Notes: a model not told the origin generated them from the letters alone. Positions 16,426-26,347 are shown, counted from the first letter of the stretch. The stretch: DNA of 64,000 nucleotides from Acidisoma sp965199065 (GCF_965199065.1 NZ_CBDAQN010000003.1:372001-436000), one strand, 5' to 3'. Translations and numbers: made by a program.

Positions 16426-17460
16426 CTCGACGCCGATGCTCTGGTAGCCGACGGCGTTGGCCGCCGCGAGGGTCGAGCCCGAACCCGCGAAGGGGTCGAG
16501 GATCACGCCCTCCTGCCGGGGCAGCGCGGCGCGGACGATGTGGCGCAGGAAGTTCTGGGGTTTCAGCGAGGGGTGCGGCGCGATGAGGCGCTCGGCGCGC
16601 GAGGTGGGGCCGGAGCGGATGACGTCGCCGAAGGGCCGGTCCGCGCCAAGGCGGAGGAAGCCGCCGGTCTTCCAGCGGCGGAGGTTGTCCTGCACGCGGC
16701 CCTCCAGCGGGCGGCGCAGCAGCACCCACGGCTCCCACATGGAGCGCGGCATGACGCTCACATCCTCGAACTCGGTGTGGGCGTTCTTGGGGCGGTCGCC
16801 GCCGCGCATCGTCATGGTGAGGCGGATGAGGGTGCCGCGAACCTCGAGGCCGCCTTCGGCCATGGCGGAGGCGACGATGTGGGAGAGCAACGGGTTGCTG
16901 GCGACCATGATGTTGGCGCCGGGAACGACGGCGCGGCCGAGCAGCACCGCGAGGCGCAGGAAGAAGGCGTGGAGGCGCAGCCGGTCGGCGGCGCTCAGCG
17001 TGGTGAAGCGCGGCAGCGGCGCCCGCTTGTGGCCGTCGAAGGCGGGCGGGATGCGCCAGACGCCGCCACGGCCGGCGCGCAGCTTGCTCTGCTCGAGGGC
17101 GCTGTATTCGATGAGCCCGTAGGGCGGGTCGGTGATGACCGCGTGGATCGAGGCAGGCGGGCATTGCGCCAGCCAGTCGAAGCAGTCGGCGTGGTAGAGC
17201 ACCGCCTGACCCTCGGCGAGCGCCGGGCCTCGGGGGGTTGGCTTCGCGGTGTCAGTGCCGGCGAGACGGTAGCGGCCACGGCCGGCGCGCAGGAAGGTCT
17301 CGGGCACGTTGAGGTTGAGGTAGGACCGCACCGAGGATGGCGACACCTCGCCGAGGCGGGCGGAGACGGCGGCGGTGATTTCCGCGAGCGTCGCCTCGCC
17401 GGCCAGCGACGCGAGGTAGCTTGTGACAGCGTCGCGTATCAATCCCGGCGGCAATGACAT
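16297..17460 (-). CDS. DNA (adenine-N6 or cytosine-N4) methyltransferase of a type II R-M system
   Basis: 387 residues. Residues 1-66 form a small winged-helix-like domain (LIRDAVTSYLASLAGEATLA, SSVRSYLNLN). The catalytic motif IV is DPPY at 111-114 and the AdoMet motif I is DPFAGSGSTL near 322, after HPSLKPQNFLRHIVR; this order (IV before I) marks a beta-class enzyme. It protects host DNA against the convergent endonuclease. The 3' end overlaps the endonuclease gene by 129 bp. No controller (C) protein gene lies between or beside them. Confidence 0.92.
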   Translation of the reverse strand: MSLPPGLIRDAVTSYLASLAGEATLAEITAAVSARLGEVSPSSVRSYLNLNVPETFLRAGRGRYRLAGTDTAKPTPRGPALAEGQAVLYHADCFDWLAQCPPASIHAVITDPPYGLIEYSALEQSKLRAGRGGVWRIPPAFDGHKRAPLPRFTTLSAADRLRLHAFFLRLAVLLGRAVVPGANIMVASNPLLSHIVASAMAEGGLEVRGTLIRLTMTMRGGDRPKNAHTEFEDVSVMPRSMWEPWVLLRRPLEGRVQDNLRRWKTGGFLRLGADRPFGDVIRSGPTSRAERLIAPHPSLKPQNFLRHIVRAALPRQEGVILDPFAGSGSTLAAANAVGYQSIGVELDEAYLRLARTAVRALGALPLVDPAGAQFQDAGPVQRRRARA

Positions 17461-17575
17461 AGCGACTCCTGAGGCCGCGAAGCCTAGGGTTGCGACGTCT
17501 GGACGTCAAGCACGCCGGTCGTGGACGATTGGTGGGCGTCCGGTCTGAGGGTTCGGGGGTGGGTATCCGGGGTGG

Positions 17576-17815
17576 CTAGCCGGACACGTCCACCTCGGGC
17601 CGGTCATCGCCGCGAGCGGTCTCGGTGCGCCAGACGCCATCCGCGTCCTGGTACTCGATGTCATGGGTGTCGTCGGGCTGACGCTGCTCCGCGACCACCC
17701 GCCGCGCCGCCGCCAGCGCCTGGTCGTGGGTGGCGAAGGGCTCGGAGAAGACGCCGTCGGCGGTATACGCCCAACCGCCGTCGTGCTGTACGACCTTGTA
17801 GTGGATCCGCGCCAT
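17576..17815 (-). CDS. DUF2188-family small protein
   Basis: 79 residues. ARIHYKVVQHDGGWAYTADGV followed by FATHDQALAAARRVVAEQRQ is the DUF2188 pattern: two short beta strands and a helix carrying an AAxxVV core. The function of the family is unknown. It lies downstream of the methyltransferase start on the same strand, with a 115-bp gap, so there is no firm operon link. Confidence 0.75.
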   Translation of the reverse strand: MARIHYKVVQHDGGWAYTADGVFSEPFATHDQALAAARRVVAEQRQPDDTHDIEYQDADGVWRTETARGDDRPEVDVSG

Positions 17816-17922
17816 GTCCTGTCTTCCTCGCTGTCTGTTCCGGCGCGGGCTTCTTACCAGCGGTCAACGCCCGGTGCCATGGCGGTGCTGGAGGTGGGTT
17901 CCTCCGAGGCGGCCGGTATGGG

Positions 17923-18861
17923 CTACAGCGCGAGTTGAAGAGCGGGAACCTCCTGTGGGATGGGTTGGGCAGGTTCAGCGGCCTCCGTCGTGAGTTGAGC
18001 AGCAAACGCCTCCCAGTCCGTTCCGAGCGCCATATGTTCGGTTTCCATATGCGTGATGAGGGCAGGTTCGGGCGCCACCAGGATCCTGTGCCTGGACGGG
18101 TTCATTGCCCGGCCAAGATTGTAGAGGTTCAAGCCCATCCGTGCGCCACAGATCGCCGCACGATGCGGAAACGACTTCGAGCCACCCGTGCCAAGCAGCG
18201 CCTGAAGCAAGGATTTCACGGGATAGGGTGTGAAGCCCTGATACATGAGGGATATCGTGTGGTCCCAGGCACCGCCGGAGCGCATCGCCACCTTCATCAT
18301 GGAGCAGTCCTCGACGAGCGCCTTCATGCGGACGCCGCAGGTTCCTGTTGTGCTGAGGGCGCGCCGCCAGGGGTGTCCGTTGACCAAGGTCACGTCGGAG
18401 CCGGACCATCCGCTCGGTACCCGATGCACGTCGTCGAACGTTACACCGTTAGGTTGCCGCGTTCCAATCAGCGCATAAAGTCCGAAGTAAGAGGCCTCCG
18501 GTAACGCCGCCGCCGCCGCCACGAGATCAGGGAACGCGCGCGGAAGATAGAGGTAGTCGTCCTCGGCAAACCACACCAAATCATCCTTGGGCCATCTGCG
18601 CGCTATCGGCAGGTCGAAAGTTGCGCTTGCAGAACCGATCGCACCCAAATCCGACCGCATGAGCACCTCGCCGGACGACTTCATCAGCTCAAGGCGATCC
18701 TCGGGTATCGGGCCGTCGTTCATAAAGATAAGTTCAGCAGTCCCTGGAACGAGTTGCTGAAAGGAGTGGATCAGGGACAGGAGCGAAAGACGCTTGCTGT
18801 AATAGTCCGGCCTATCCTTCTTGTTTTCGCCCCAATACGACCGGCTGATAATATGAAGCAC
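17923..18861 (-). CDS. Putative glycosyltransferase-like protein (GT-A features)
   Basis: 312 residues. The start is taken as GTG 18861 because GGGAG lies upstream and the hydrophobic beta strand LHIISRSYWGENKK follows; an upstream TTG at 18903 would add 14 residues. It contains AELIFMNDGPIPEDRLELMK, an SxSATFDLPIARRWPKDDLVWF region and the acidic EDDYLYLPRAF (near residue 104), which looks like the DXD-type metal site of GT-A transferases. RTHYAI-type family names are not certain; I call the fold only. GC is lower than in the neighbours. The large glycosyltransferase gene lies upstream on the same strand, with 279 bp between them. Confidence 0.6.
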   Translation of the reverse strand: MLHIISRSYWGENKKDRPDYYSKRLSLLSLIHSFQQLVPGTAELIFMNDGPIPEDRLELMKSSGEVLMRSDLGAIGSASATFDLPIARRWPKDDLVWFAEDDYLYLPRAFPDLVAAAAALPEASYFGLYALIGTRQPNGVTFDDVHRVPSGWSGSDVTLVNGHPWRRALSTTGTCGVRMKALVEDCSMMKVAMRSGGAWDHTISLMYQGFTPYPVKSLLQALLGTGGSKSFPHRAAICGARMGLNLYNLGRAMNPSRHRILVAPEPALITHMETEHMALGTDWEAFAAQLTTEAAEPAQPIPQEVPALQLAL

Positions 18862-19140
18862 GGCAGACTCCCAGCAGCGTTTGATTTTATACCCGAGTAA
18901 CAATCACAAGAATCTTCGACGGCAGCGTGTACCCGCAATCGAAGCGAACATGTCATACTTCCCGGTTTTCTGTCTTTATTCCGGCTTGACCGCTCTACCA
19001 CGCGGTCAAGCAAGTTCAACATGCTTCTTGTGCTTGCGGCCGCCTATTCTTTCTGGTGAGAAATAAGCCTAAGGCCTTAGAAATTCGGGAGGTCGTTTCT
19101 TCGACATCAGGCCGTGGCCCGGCCCCCGCGAGCCCAGTCC

Positions 19141-22100
19141 TCAGCGGTTCGCCGTCAGGAGCCGCTCGGCTAACCGAGCCGCTCCTTCGGCGCCGAAACC
19201 ACCACGGATCTCCCGGCGCGTCGTGTTCCGGCGCGGGGTCAGGCTGCTCTCCAAGGCTTCGGATCGCATCTCCGCCTGGGCGGAAAGAGTGCCCGATCGC
19301 CGCCACGCCGCATGACCCAGCCGAGCCATGGCAAGCCGCAGAGCGGGGCGGCGCACGAGGCGCGCCAAGCCGTGGAACCACTGCGCCGAGGTCTGCGCCA
19401 GATAGCCGCCGGCGATTGCTCCCTCAACCTCCAAGGGTTGAGCGAAGTCGCCATAGGACACGTCGCGATAGGCCGGCATGTCGGAGACGACGGTGGCCAA
19501 GCCAAGCGCCGCGTAGTCCAGCATTTTTATTGCGGATTTGCATCTATTGAAGGGCGTGTCGGCCAACGGCGCAATGCCGATGGACCAGGGCTGGCGCCGC
19601 TGCCGGTCGGTCAGCCAGGCGACAAAGGCGGGATAGGAAAGGCCGGCGCGCGCAGGCACCTCCACCCGCCGAATGAAAGGCGGCAAGATGCCGGGGCCCG
19701 TGATGCCCACGATCTCGATCGCGATGCGGTCTCCGAAACTTTCGTGCAGGCGGGCGAGCGCGGGCAGCACGAGACCGAGATCCGCACCGTGGGTCGCGGT
19801 ACCCATATAGAGGATGCGCACCGGGCCGGGGGTGACGCCGGCCTCGGCCAGAGCCTCCGCCAAGCCCGCCGCACTTGCCGACCCGGCGCCAGCCCACGGT
19901 TCAACCGGTTCCGACCACAGCCGCTCATCCAGCCCGTTCGGGATGACGCGGATCCGGTCGATGCCGCCGCGCACGAACGGCAGGAGGCGCTCGGTGAGCA
20001 ACGGCGTGCTCACGTTGATCCTGTCGGCGCCGGCCAGCAGGGCGATCACCGTTTCCGCGCGCGGACCGAGCCGCTCGGACTCCGGATGTTCGGGTGGCAA
20101 CTCAACCAGGTTGTCGTCCAGATCGAAAACGAGCGGCACCCGCGTGCGGGCGGCATGCGCCAGTAACGCCGCCGCCGCGGCCTGGTCCGGCACCGCGTAG
20201 CGATGGGTGACGATCAGATCCGCCTGGAGAGACAGCGCCTGCTCGGCGGTGGCGAGGGTAACCTCGATCTCGCGTCCGGCACCGGGATGAGACAGCGGCA
20301 ACAGCAGCCGGATGTAGGCGCAGGGACTGAGCACGCCGATATCGAGCCGCTCCGGCACCAGGACGACGGCACGCTTGCCCGGGGCTCGTAAATCGGTAAG
20401 GCCGCGGGAGCGGGCGAGCAGAAGCGCTGACGCGGCGAGCGGGGCGCGATAGGCGCCCTCATAGAAGTTTGGCCGCCGCGCCTCGGCCGGCCGCGCCTCA
20501 GGGGGCCGCGCCTCAGGGGGCCGCGCCTCAGGGGGCCGCGGCGCACGCCGGCTAGGTGAGGCAGGAGCGCCCGCCTCGGGACGCGCCATGGCGGCAAGCG
20601 CCTCCATCCATGTTTCCGGGAACGCCTGGGGGCTGACCAGACGCGCGCGCGGGTGACCCGCCAGGCGCTGGCGGAAGGCGCCGATGTCGGAGGCGACGAT
20701 CGGCCGCCCCGAGAGGATGGCGGCGGTCAGCGTATAGCTCCAGGTCTCCGGCCAGGAGGCGGGAAACCAGATCACATCGGGATCGACGCGGGCGATGAGG
20801 TCCGGCAACTCGGCGGGCTCGTAGGCGCCCGTTTCGCTGAGGCAAGGCCGCGCCTCCGGCGGAGTGGCCCGTTCGGATTTGCCGATGAGGGTGATGGCGA
20901 ACTGCTCCGGCGTCGCCAGTTCGGCGAGCGCAGTCACCATGGGCGCGCCCTTGTGGTCCGCCAGCACGCCCAGCACGGCCACTCGCACCGGGCGGGACTG
21001 GGCTGCCGCGCCGAGCGGCGCCGGCTCGGGCCGCATGAGCGGCCGCGACGGGATGGCCTCGGGCATCGCCTCCAGGGGCGCCAGCACCGCACGGCGCGCG
21101 AGCCCATGGCGCGCCAGCCGGTCGATGCTGTCCTGCGTCGCGCAGAGCACACGGTCGGCGAGGCGCGGCAGCCAGGCCTGCTCGGCCCGCCAGCCGATGA
21201 TGTCATGCGCCGCGGTGTCGTCGCGCGCCTGGATGCAGCGGTCGCATACGGCGGGCGCGGGCTCGCCGCAGCTCGGCCCATCGGCGACAGGCAGGAGGTT
21301 GATGCGCGGGCAGATCGCGAACCAGTCGTGGATGGTGAGGTCGAAGGGCACGTCGAGCGCCTGGATCAAGGCGCGGAGGTCGAGCCGGAGATTGACCCAG
21401 TGCTGGACATGGACGCGCGCGATCCGGAGAGGGGCGAGCAACGTCAGCACATCGGCGAGCAGGCCCGCCTCCGCTACCTGTTTATGCCCAGGGCGGGCGG
21501 CCTCCGCGTCATCCTTGTCGTCTTCGGCTTTGGGAAACTGAAGCGGAATGAGGAGTTCCGGATGGCGGCGGACGGCGGGCGCGCCCAGCCGCACCCCCTG
21601 CCCGTCCATCGTCGCGCGCAGCACCAGGAGGTTGGCGACCCCCTGGCATTGATCGGCCAGGGTGCGGACATACTGGCCGACGCCGCCATCATAGGCATGC
21701 TGAACGGTGAGGATGGTGGGCAGGCCATTGGTCGCGAAAAGCTGCAGCGTGGCGGCGATGCGGAAGGGCCGCGCCTCGTCGAGCCTGACATGAATGCCGA
21801 CCCGACGCCGGTAGTCCGGCCAGCGCGCTTCCAGCGGCGCGACGCTCGCCACGCGCTCCGGCGCATTGCCGCCGAAGCTGACCTCGCCCTCATGATAGAC
21901 GAAGATGTCGCAGGCGAGCAGATGACGCCAGCCGGCGGCGTTGGCGCGCATGCAGTAGTCGTTCTCCTCCCCGTAGCCGCGCCCGAACGTATCGGCATCG
22001 AAATTCCCGAGTTCGTCGAGCGCATCGCGCCGCAGGTACATGCAGAAGCCGACGGTCGTGGGCACGGTGACCGAGCGCCCGGCATTGGCGGCCAAACAGG

Positions 22101-23076
22101 CGGCGTCGATCCGGGCAAGCGTCTCGCCGAAGGGCAGCGGGCCGCCCTCGACCGCCGGGTAGGAGCAGAGCGTCGCGTTGTTGGAGAACGGCGATACCGT
22201 GGCGACCCTGGAGTGGCTGTAGGCGTGACCCATGAGGCGGCCGAGCCAGTCCGCCGGCACCTCGGTATCCGCATTCAGCAGCACCACGTCGCGCGCGCCG
22301 GCCTCGGCGATGCCACGGTTCACCGAGGCGACGAAGCCCAGGTTGGCCGGGTTGCGCAACAGATGGATGAAGCGCCGGGCGGCCAGACGGTCGAGATAGC
22401 GGGAAAGCGCGGGCTCCGGCGAGGCGTCGTCGATGACGATGATCCGGTGGAGCGGGCTGCGGAGGCCGGGCTTCGGGTCCCGCAGCAGGCTGCGCAGGCA
22501 GCGGCGGGTGGCGTCGAGGCCCCGGTAGACCGGAATGACGACATCGACCCGGATGCCGCTCGGCGCCGGATGCGGCGTGCCGCCGGTGATGTCGAACCGG
22601 CGCTCGGTGGGCAGGCCGAGGGTGCGGCCGGTGCGGAGGTGATACAGCAGCGGGTCGGCGGCAGCTTCCGGCACCTGATTGACGTAGAAGCTGACATCGA
22701 AGCGGGGATGGGGGTGGCGGCCCTCGCTCGCGCCGAACGCGGCATAGTGGTGGAGCGGGTTGATTCCCGCCTCGAGCACATCCGGATTCTGCAGCAGGTA
22801 CCAGTCGGCGGCAAAGAAGGCGTTGGGGTTGCGACCTTCGAGAGCGCCCCAGTGGCGGTAGTGATGCAGCGGGTCGACATCGGCGGTGACGACGTCCGGA
22901 TAGGTGCGGCAGTAGTATTCGGGGTCGAAATAGCGCGCCTCCGGATCGTGCGCGGCGGCCTCGGGCTGAAGTGTCAGGGCCGCCTCCGGTGCTATCGCAT
23001 GGGTTGGATGCCATCCCAGCATAGCGACCGGCAAAAACTTAACGCATGCGAAACGGACATGGGCGCCTTCAGGCAA
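19141..23076 (-). CDS. Multidomain glycosyltransferase (repeat region, GT2, then two GT4-like domains)
   Basis: About 1311 codons from TTG 23076; ATG 23022 is an alternative. Residues 48-150 hold three tandem repeats of a motif like FDxxYYxxxNPDVxxAGxxPLHHY, known in cell-surface glycan transferases. A GT2 domain spans about 175-400 (VDVVIPVYRGLDATRRCLRS, IVIDDASPEP, LLNADTEVPADW, acidic YGEENDYCMRAN). A GT4-like domain follows near 450-830 (DLTIHDWFAICPRINLL, ADHKGAPMV). After a Pro/Glu/Ala/Arg repeat linker (about 845-870) a third GT-B-like domain ends the protein (ILYMGTATHGADL, MLDYAALGLATVVSDMPAYR). It probably assembles several linkages of a surface polysaccharide in one polypeptide. 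Confidence 0.85.
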   Translation of the reverse strand: MPEGAHVRFACVKFLPVAMLGWHPTHAIAPEAALTLQPEAAAHDPEARYFDPEYYCRTYPDVVTADVDPLHHYRHWGALEGRNPNAFFAADWYLLQNPDVLEAGINPLHHYAAFGASEGRHPHPRFDVSFYVNQVPEAAADPLLYHLRTGRTLGLPTERRFDITGGTPHPAPSGIRVDVVIPVYRGLDATRRCLRSLLRDPKPGLRSPLHRIIVIDDASPEPALSRYLDRLAARRFIHLLRNPANLGFVASVNRGIAEAGARDVVLLNADTEVPADWLGRLMGHAYSHSRVATVSPFSNNATLCSYPAVEGGPLPFGETLARIDAACLAANAGRSVTVPTTVGFCMYLRRDALDELGNFDADTFGRGYGEENDYCMRANAAGWRHLLACDIFVYHEGEVSFGGNAPERVASVAPLEARWPDYRRRVGIHVRLDEARPFRIAATLQLFATNGLPTILTVQHAYDGGVGQYVRTLADQCQGVANLLVLRATMDGQGVRLGAPAVRRHPELLIPLQFPKAEDDKDDAEAARPGHKQVAEAGLLADVLTLLAPLRIARVHVQHWVNLRLDLRALIQALDVPFDLTIHDWFAICPRINLLPVADGPSCGEPAPAVCDRCIQARDDTAAHDIIGWRAEQAWLPRLADRVLCATQDSIDRLARHGLARRAVLAPLEAMPEAIPSRPLMRPEPAPLGAAAQSRPVRVAVLGVLADHKGAPMVTALAELATPEQFAITLIGKSERATPPEARPCLSETGAYEPAELPDLIARVDPDVIWFPASWPETWSYTLTAAILSGRPIVASDIGAFRQRLAGHPRARLVSPQAFPETWMEALAAMARPEAGAPASPSRRAPRPPEARPPEARPPEARPAEARRPNFYEGAYRAPLAASALLLARSRGLTDLRAPGKRAVVLVPERLDIGVLSPCAYIRLLLPLSHPGAGREIEVTLATAEQALSLQADLIVTHRYAVPDQAAAAALLAHAARTRVPLVFDLDDNLVELPPEHPESERLGPRAETVIALLAGADRINVSTPLLTERLLPFVRGGIDRIRVIPNGLDERLWSEPVEPWAGAGSASAAGLAEALAEAGVTPGPVRILYMGTATHGADLGLVLPALARLHESFGDRIAIEIVGITGPGILPPFIRRVEVPARAGLSYPAFVAWLTDRQRRQPWSIGIAPLADTPFNRCKSAIKMLDYAALGLATVVSDMPAYRDVSYGDFAQPLEVEGAIAGGYLAQTSAQWFHGLARLVRRPALRLAMARLGHAAWRRSGTLSAQAEMRSEALESSLTPRRNTTRREIRGGFGAEGAARLAERLLTANR
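20489..20533 (-). repeat. Three perfect 15-bp tandem repeats coding PPEAR units
   Basis: Unit GGCCGCGCCTCAGGG occurs three times in a row (20489-20503, 20504-20518, 20519-20533), with degenerate partial copies on both sides. Being 15 bp, it changes copy number without a frameshift. It encodes the linker between two glycosyltransferase domains. Confidence 0.9.
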
Positions 23077-23142
23077 GACTCGGACCCGAAACCCGACACG
23101 GCTCCGGTACAGCCGCCGCGCCCTAACGATGGCGTGTAGCCC

Positions 23143-24456
23143 TTAAGTCTCTTCCGGATCGATCGCGCTCGCGATGTCGGCCTCGAGCTCCAGCAGAGCC
23201 TCGGCACGCGCGCCCTCCACCGCCTCCAGCGTCCGCAGCTTGCGACCCACCGCACGGGCGCGGGTGCGGGCGCTGGCAATCGTGCTTGTCATCGCCGACG
23301 CGTTCTTTTCCAGCTTGCCAAGCACGACATCCATGCGGCCCATCTCGGTCTTGGTCGCGCCGAGCAGCTCCCGGATCTGATCCGCCTTCTCCTCGAGCGC
23401 CAAGGTGACGTGACCCAGCTGCACAGTGCGGAGCAAAGCCGGGAACAGGCTCGGCCCCAGGATCATGACCCGGAATTCCCGGCTCATCTCCTCCAACAGC
23501 CCAGGAGTGCGCGCGGCCTCGGCATACAACCCGTCCGTCGCCAGATAGAGCACGCCGAACTCCACCGTGACCGGTGGATTGATGTATTTCTCGTGGATCT
23601 TGCGGCACTCCTCGCGCAGCCGACGCTCGAGCCCGCGCCGCGCCGCGCGCTCGCCCTCCGCATCGCCCACCTCGGCGGCGGCCACCAGACGCTCGTAGTC
23701 TTCGACCGGGAACTTCGCGTCCACCGGTAGCCAGACACGCTCGCCGCCCCGCATCGGCATGGCGACCGCGAAATCGACCATCTCGTCGTGGCCGTCGCGC
23801 AGCTTGAAGTTGGCCTCGAAGCTGCCCATCGGCAGCACGTCCTCGAGCATCGCGCGCAGCTGCGCCTCGCCCCAGCCGCCGCGCGTCTTGACGTTGCTGA
23901 ACAGCCGCTTGATGTCGCCGATCTGCGCCGTCACCGCCTGCACGTCGCCGAGCGCCTTCTGCACCGCCGTGAACTGATCGACGACGCGGGCGAAACTCTG
24001 CTCCATCTGCTTCTCGACCGCCGCATGGAGTTGCTCGTTCACCACCGTCTGCATCTCGGCCAGCCGTTTCTCATTGCCCTCCCGCATCAGCGTGAGCTGC
24101 GCGTCGAGAGTGGCGCCGATGCGCCTCTGCTCCTCGGCGGCCGAGGCACGAAGCGCGTCCATCGACGTGGCAACCGTGGTGGTCGCCGCCGTGATCTGCT
24201 CGAAGGCGCGGGTAAGGGCGCCGGTGGTGCCGGACTGAATGGCGGCTGCCAACCCGCGCTCGGTTGCCGCCAGCTGCGTGCGGGTGGTGTCGCCTTCGGC
24301 GCGCAGGCCCGCCAGCAACTGCTCGTTCTGGAGGCGGAGATGGTCGCCCGCATCATCGCGCGCCCGCACGCTCGCGCGCGCGATGATGATGGCCAAGGCG
24401 CCGAGGGCGAGCGAGATCAGCCCGAGAAGAAGGGGGAGGAGAGCGGCGGCGGTCAT
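23143..24456 (-). CDS. rmuC: DNA recombination protein RmuC
   Basis: 437 residues. An N-terminal membrane helix (LLPLLLGLISLALGALAIII) is followed by a long coiled-coil region (about 35-180), then the RmuC nuclease-like core: FSNVKTRGGWGEAQLRAMLE, LPMGSFEANFKL and VWLPVDAKFPVEDYERL, with Asp/Lys in DAKFP. RmuC limits DNA inversion at short inverted repeats and is thought to act as a PD-(D/E)XK nuclease or with one. The core motifs are intact. It is followed downstream by the large glycosyltransferase gene on the same strand. Confidence 0.94.
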   Translation of the reverse strand: MTAAALLPLLLGLISLALGALAIIIARASVRARDDAGDHLRLQNEQLLAGLRAEGDTTRTQLAATERGLAAAIQSGTTGALTRAFEQITAATTTVATSMDALRASAAEEQRRIGATLDAQLTLMREGNEKRLAEMQTVVNEQLHAAVEKQMEQSFARVVDQFTAVQKALGDVQAVTAQIGDIKRLFSNVKTRGGWGEAQLRAMLEDVLPMGSFEANFKLRDGHDEMVDFAVAMPMRGGERVWLPVDAKFPVEDYERLVAAAEVGDAEGERAARRGLERRLREECRKIHEKYINPPVTVEFGVLYLATDGLYAEAARTPGLLEEMSREFRVMILGPSLFPALLRTVQLGHVTLALEEKADQIRELLGATKTEMGRMDVVLGKLEKNASAMTSTIASARTRARAVGRKLRTLEAVEGARAEALLELEADIASAIDPEET

Positions 24457-24475
24457 CGCGGTCAGTATCCGGCGG

Positions 24476-26280
24476 TCAAACCATCACGGATACATAAGAC
24501 CCCGGCGCGTCCTCGAGCACCGGAACCTCCCCGCCCGGCGCGCGGGCCGGCACGGTTTCGGCAGAGAGGCGCGACACCCAGCGCTGCCAGTCCGGCCACC
24601 AGGAGCCCGACATTTCCGTCGCCGCCGCCTCCCACACATCGGGATCGGCCGGAGTGGAGGTTGCCACCCAATGGCTGTACTTGCCGGAGTCTGGGGAGTT
24701 GACCACGCCGGCGATGTGCCCCGAGGCGGCGAGGACGAAGCGCTTGGTGCCCTTCATGTACTGCAGGCCGCGATAGGTGGACTTCCAGGGCGTGATGTGA
24801 TCCTCCCGCGCCGCCAGCATGTAGGTGGGGACGTTGACCAGCGACAGGTCGATCGGCACGCCCTTCAAAGTGATTCCGCCAGGGTCCTTCAGCAGGTTCC
24901 GCTGATACATGTTGCGCAGATAGAAGCTGTGCATCGCCGCCGGCATGCGGGTGCTGTCGCTGTTCCAGTAGAGCAGATCGAACGGAAACGCCTCGTTGCC
25001 GAGCAGGTAGTTGTTGACCACGAACGACCAGATCAGGTCGTTGGCGCGCAGCATGTTGAAGGTCTGCGCCATCTCGCTGCCCTCCAGATAGCCGCGCTTG
25101 CTCATCTTGTCCTCGATGGCCTGGATCTGATGCTCGTCGATGAACACGCCCAGTTCGCCGGCCTCGGCGAAATCGAGCAGCGTCACCAGATAGGTGGCCG
25201 ACTTGATCCGGCGGTCCTTCTTCACCGCCATCCAGGCGAGCGTGCAGGCGAGCAGGTGCCGCCGAGGCAATAGCCGATGGCGTTGATCGACTTCTCGCCG
25301 GTGGTCGCCTCGATCGCGTCGAGCGCCGCCAGGATGCCCTCCTGCATGTAGTCGCCGAAGTCCTTGGCCGCGAGTTCCTCGTCCGGATTGACCCAGCTCA
25401 CCACGAAGACCGTGTGGCCCTGGGATACCGCCCAGCGCACGAAGCTGTTCTTCGCGCGAAGGTCGAGAATGTAGAACTTGTTGATCCAGGGCGGCACGAT
25501 CAGAAGCGGGCGCTTCAGCACCGTCTCCGTGGTCGGCGCATACTGGATGAGCTGCATCAGCGGCGTCTGCCAGACGACCTTGCCGGGCGTGGTGGCGATG
25601 TTGTCGCCGAGTTTGAAGGCCTCGGTGTCCGTCATGCGGATGCGGAGCTTGCCGCGCCCCCGCTCCAGATCCGCCAGCAGGTTGGTCAGGCCCTTGAGCA
25701 GGTTCTCGCCGCCGGTCTCGACCGTCTTGCGAAGAACCTCGGGGTTGGTCAGCACGAAGTTGCTCGGGCTCAGGGCGTCGACGAACTGACGTGAGTAGAA
25801 ATCGATCTTCTGGGCGACCTTGGGGTCCATCCCGTCGACATCCTTCACGACCTCCTGCACGAAGCGGGCCGAGAGCAGATAGCTCTGCTTGATGAAGTCG
25901 AAGATCTCGTTGTCCTGCCACGCGCCGTCCTTGAAGCGCCGGTCGCGCGGGTCGGCCTGGATGACGGGCGCGCTCTCCATCCCCATGATCCGTCGCGTGG
26001 TGTTCTGCCAGAGCGCCATGTAGTCCTGCCACAGGCCCATCTGCGCCTGCATCAGACGCGCCGGGTTCGACATCAGGCGCGTCGTCATCTCGATGAAGGC
26101 GGCGCCGATGTTGAAGGGGTCGGCCGATCCCCGGGCCTCCGGCTGCTCCGCGCTCTGCCGCTTCAGCCAGCCGAGCATGATCCGCTGGGACCGCTCGGCG
26201 ATGTCGGTCATGGTGCGCCTGACCACTTCCGGGTCAGGGAGGCGGATGTCCTGTGCCTCAGGTTTTTCGCTGTCGGCCAT
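24476..26280 (-). pseudogene. phaC: Class I poly(3-hydroxyalkanoate) synthase, frameshifted
   Basis: Two overlapping frames together encode a full-length PhaC (about 601 residues). The N-terminal part (from ATG 26280, with AAAGGA upstream) runs through LIVPPWINKFYILDL and the lipase-like box INAIGYCLGGT with the catalytic Cys. The reading then shifts; the C-terminal part continues as LLACTLAWMAVKKDRR and contains the catalytic Asp in LAAREDHITPWKS and His in ASGHIAGVVNS. One base is missing near 25255/25256 (minus strand reads ACCTGC where ACCCTGC is expected). PhaC polymerises hydroxyacyl-CoA into storage granules. As it stands the product would be truncated within a few residues of the catalytic Cys, unless this is a sequence error. 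Confidence 0.9.
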
Positions 26281-26347
26281 GACGCTATCCTTTCCGGCAT
26301 TCCGTGCTTGGGCTAGATGTCTCGCCGCTATCAAGGACGTAAGCGGG

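Noticed and set aside
20653..23139. 828-codon plus-strand frame opposite the large glycosyltransferase
   Set aside because: Composition is Arg/Gly/Asp-rich with no domain; the minus strand codes a recognised protein over the same stretch.
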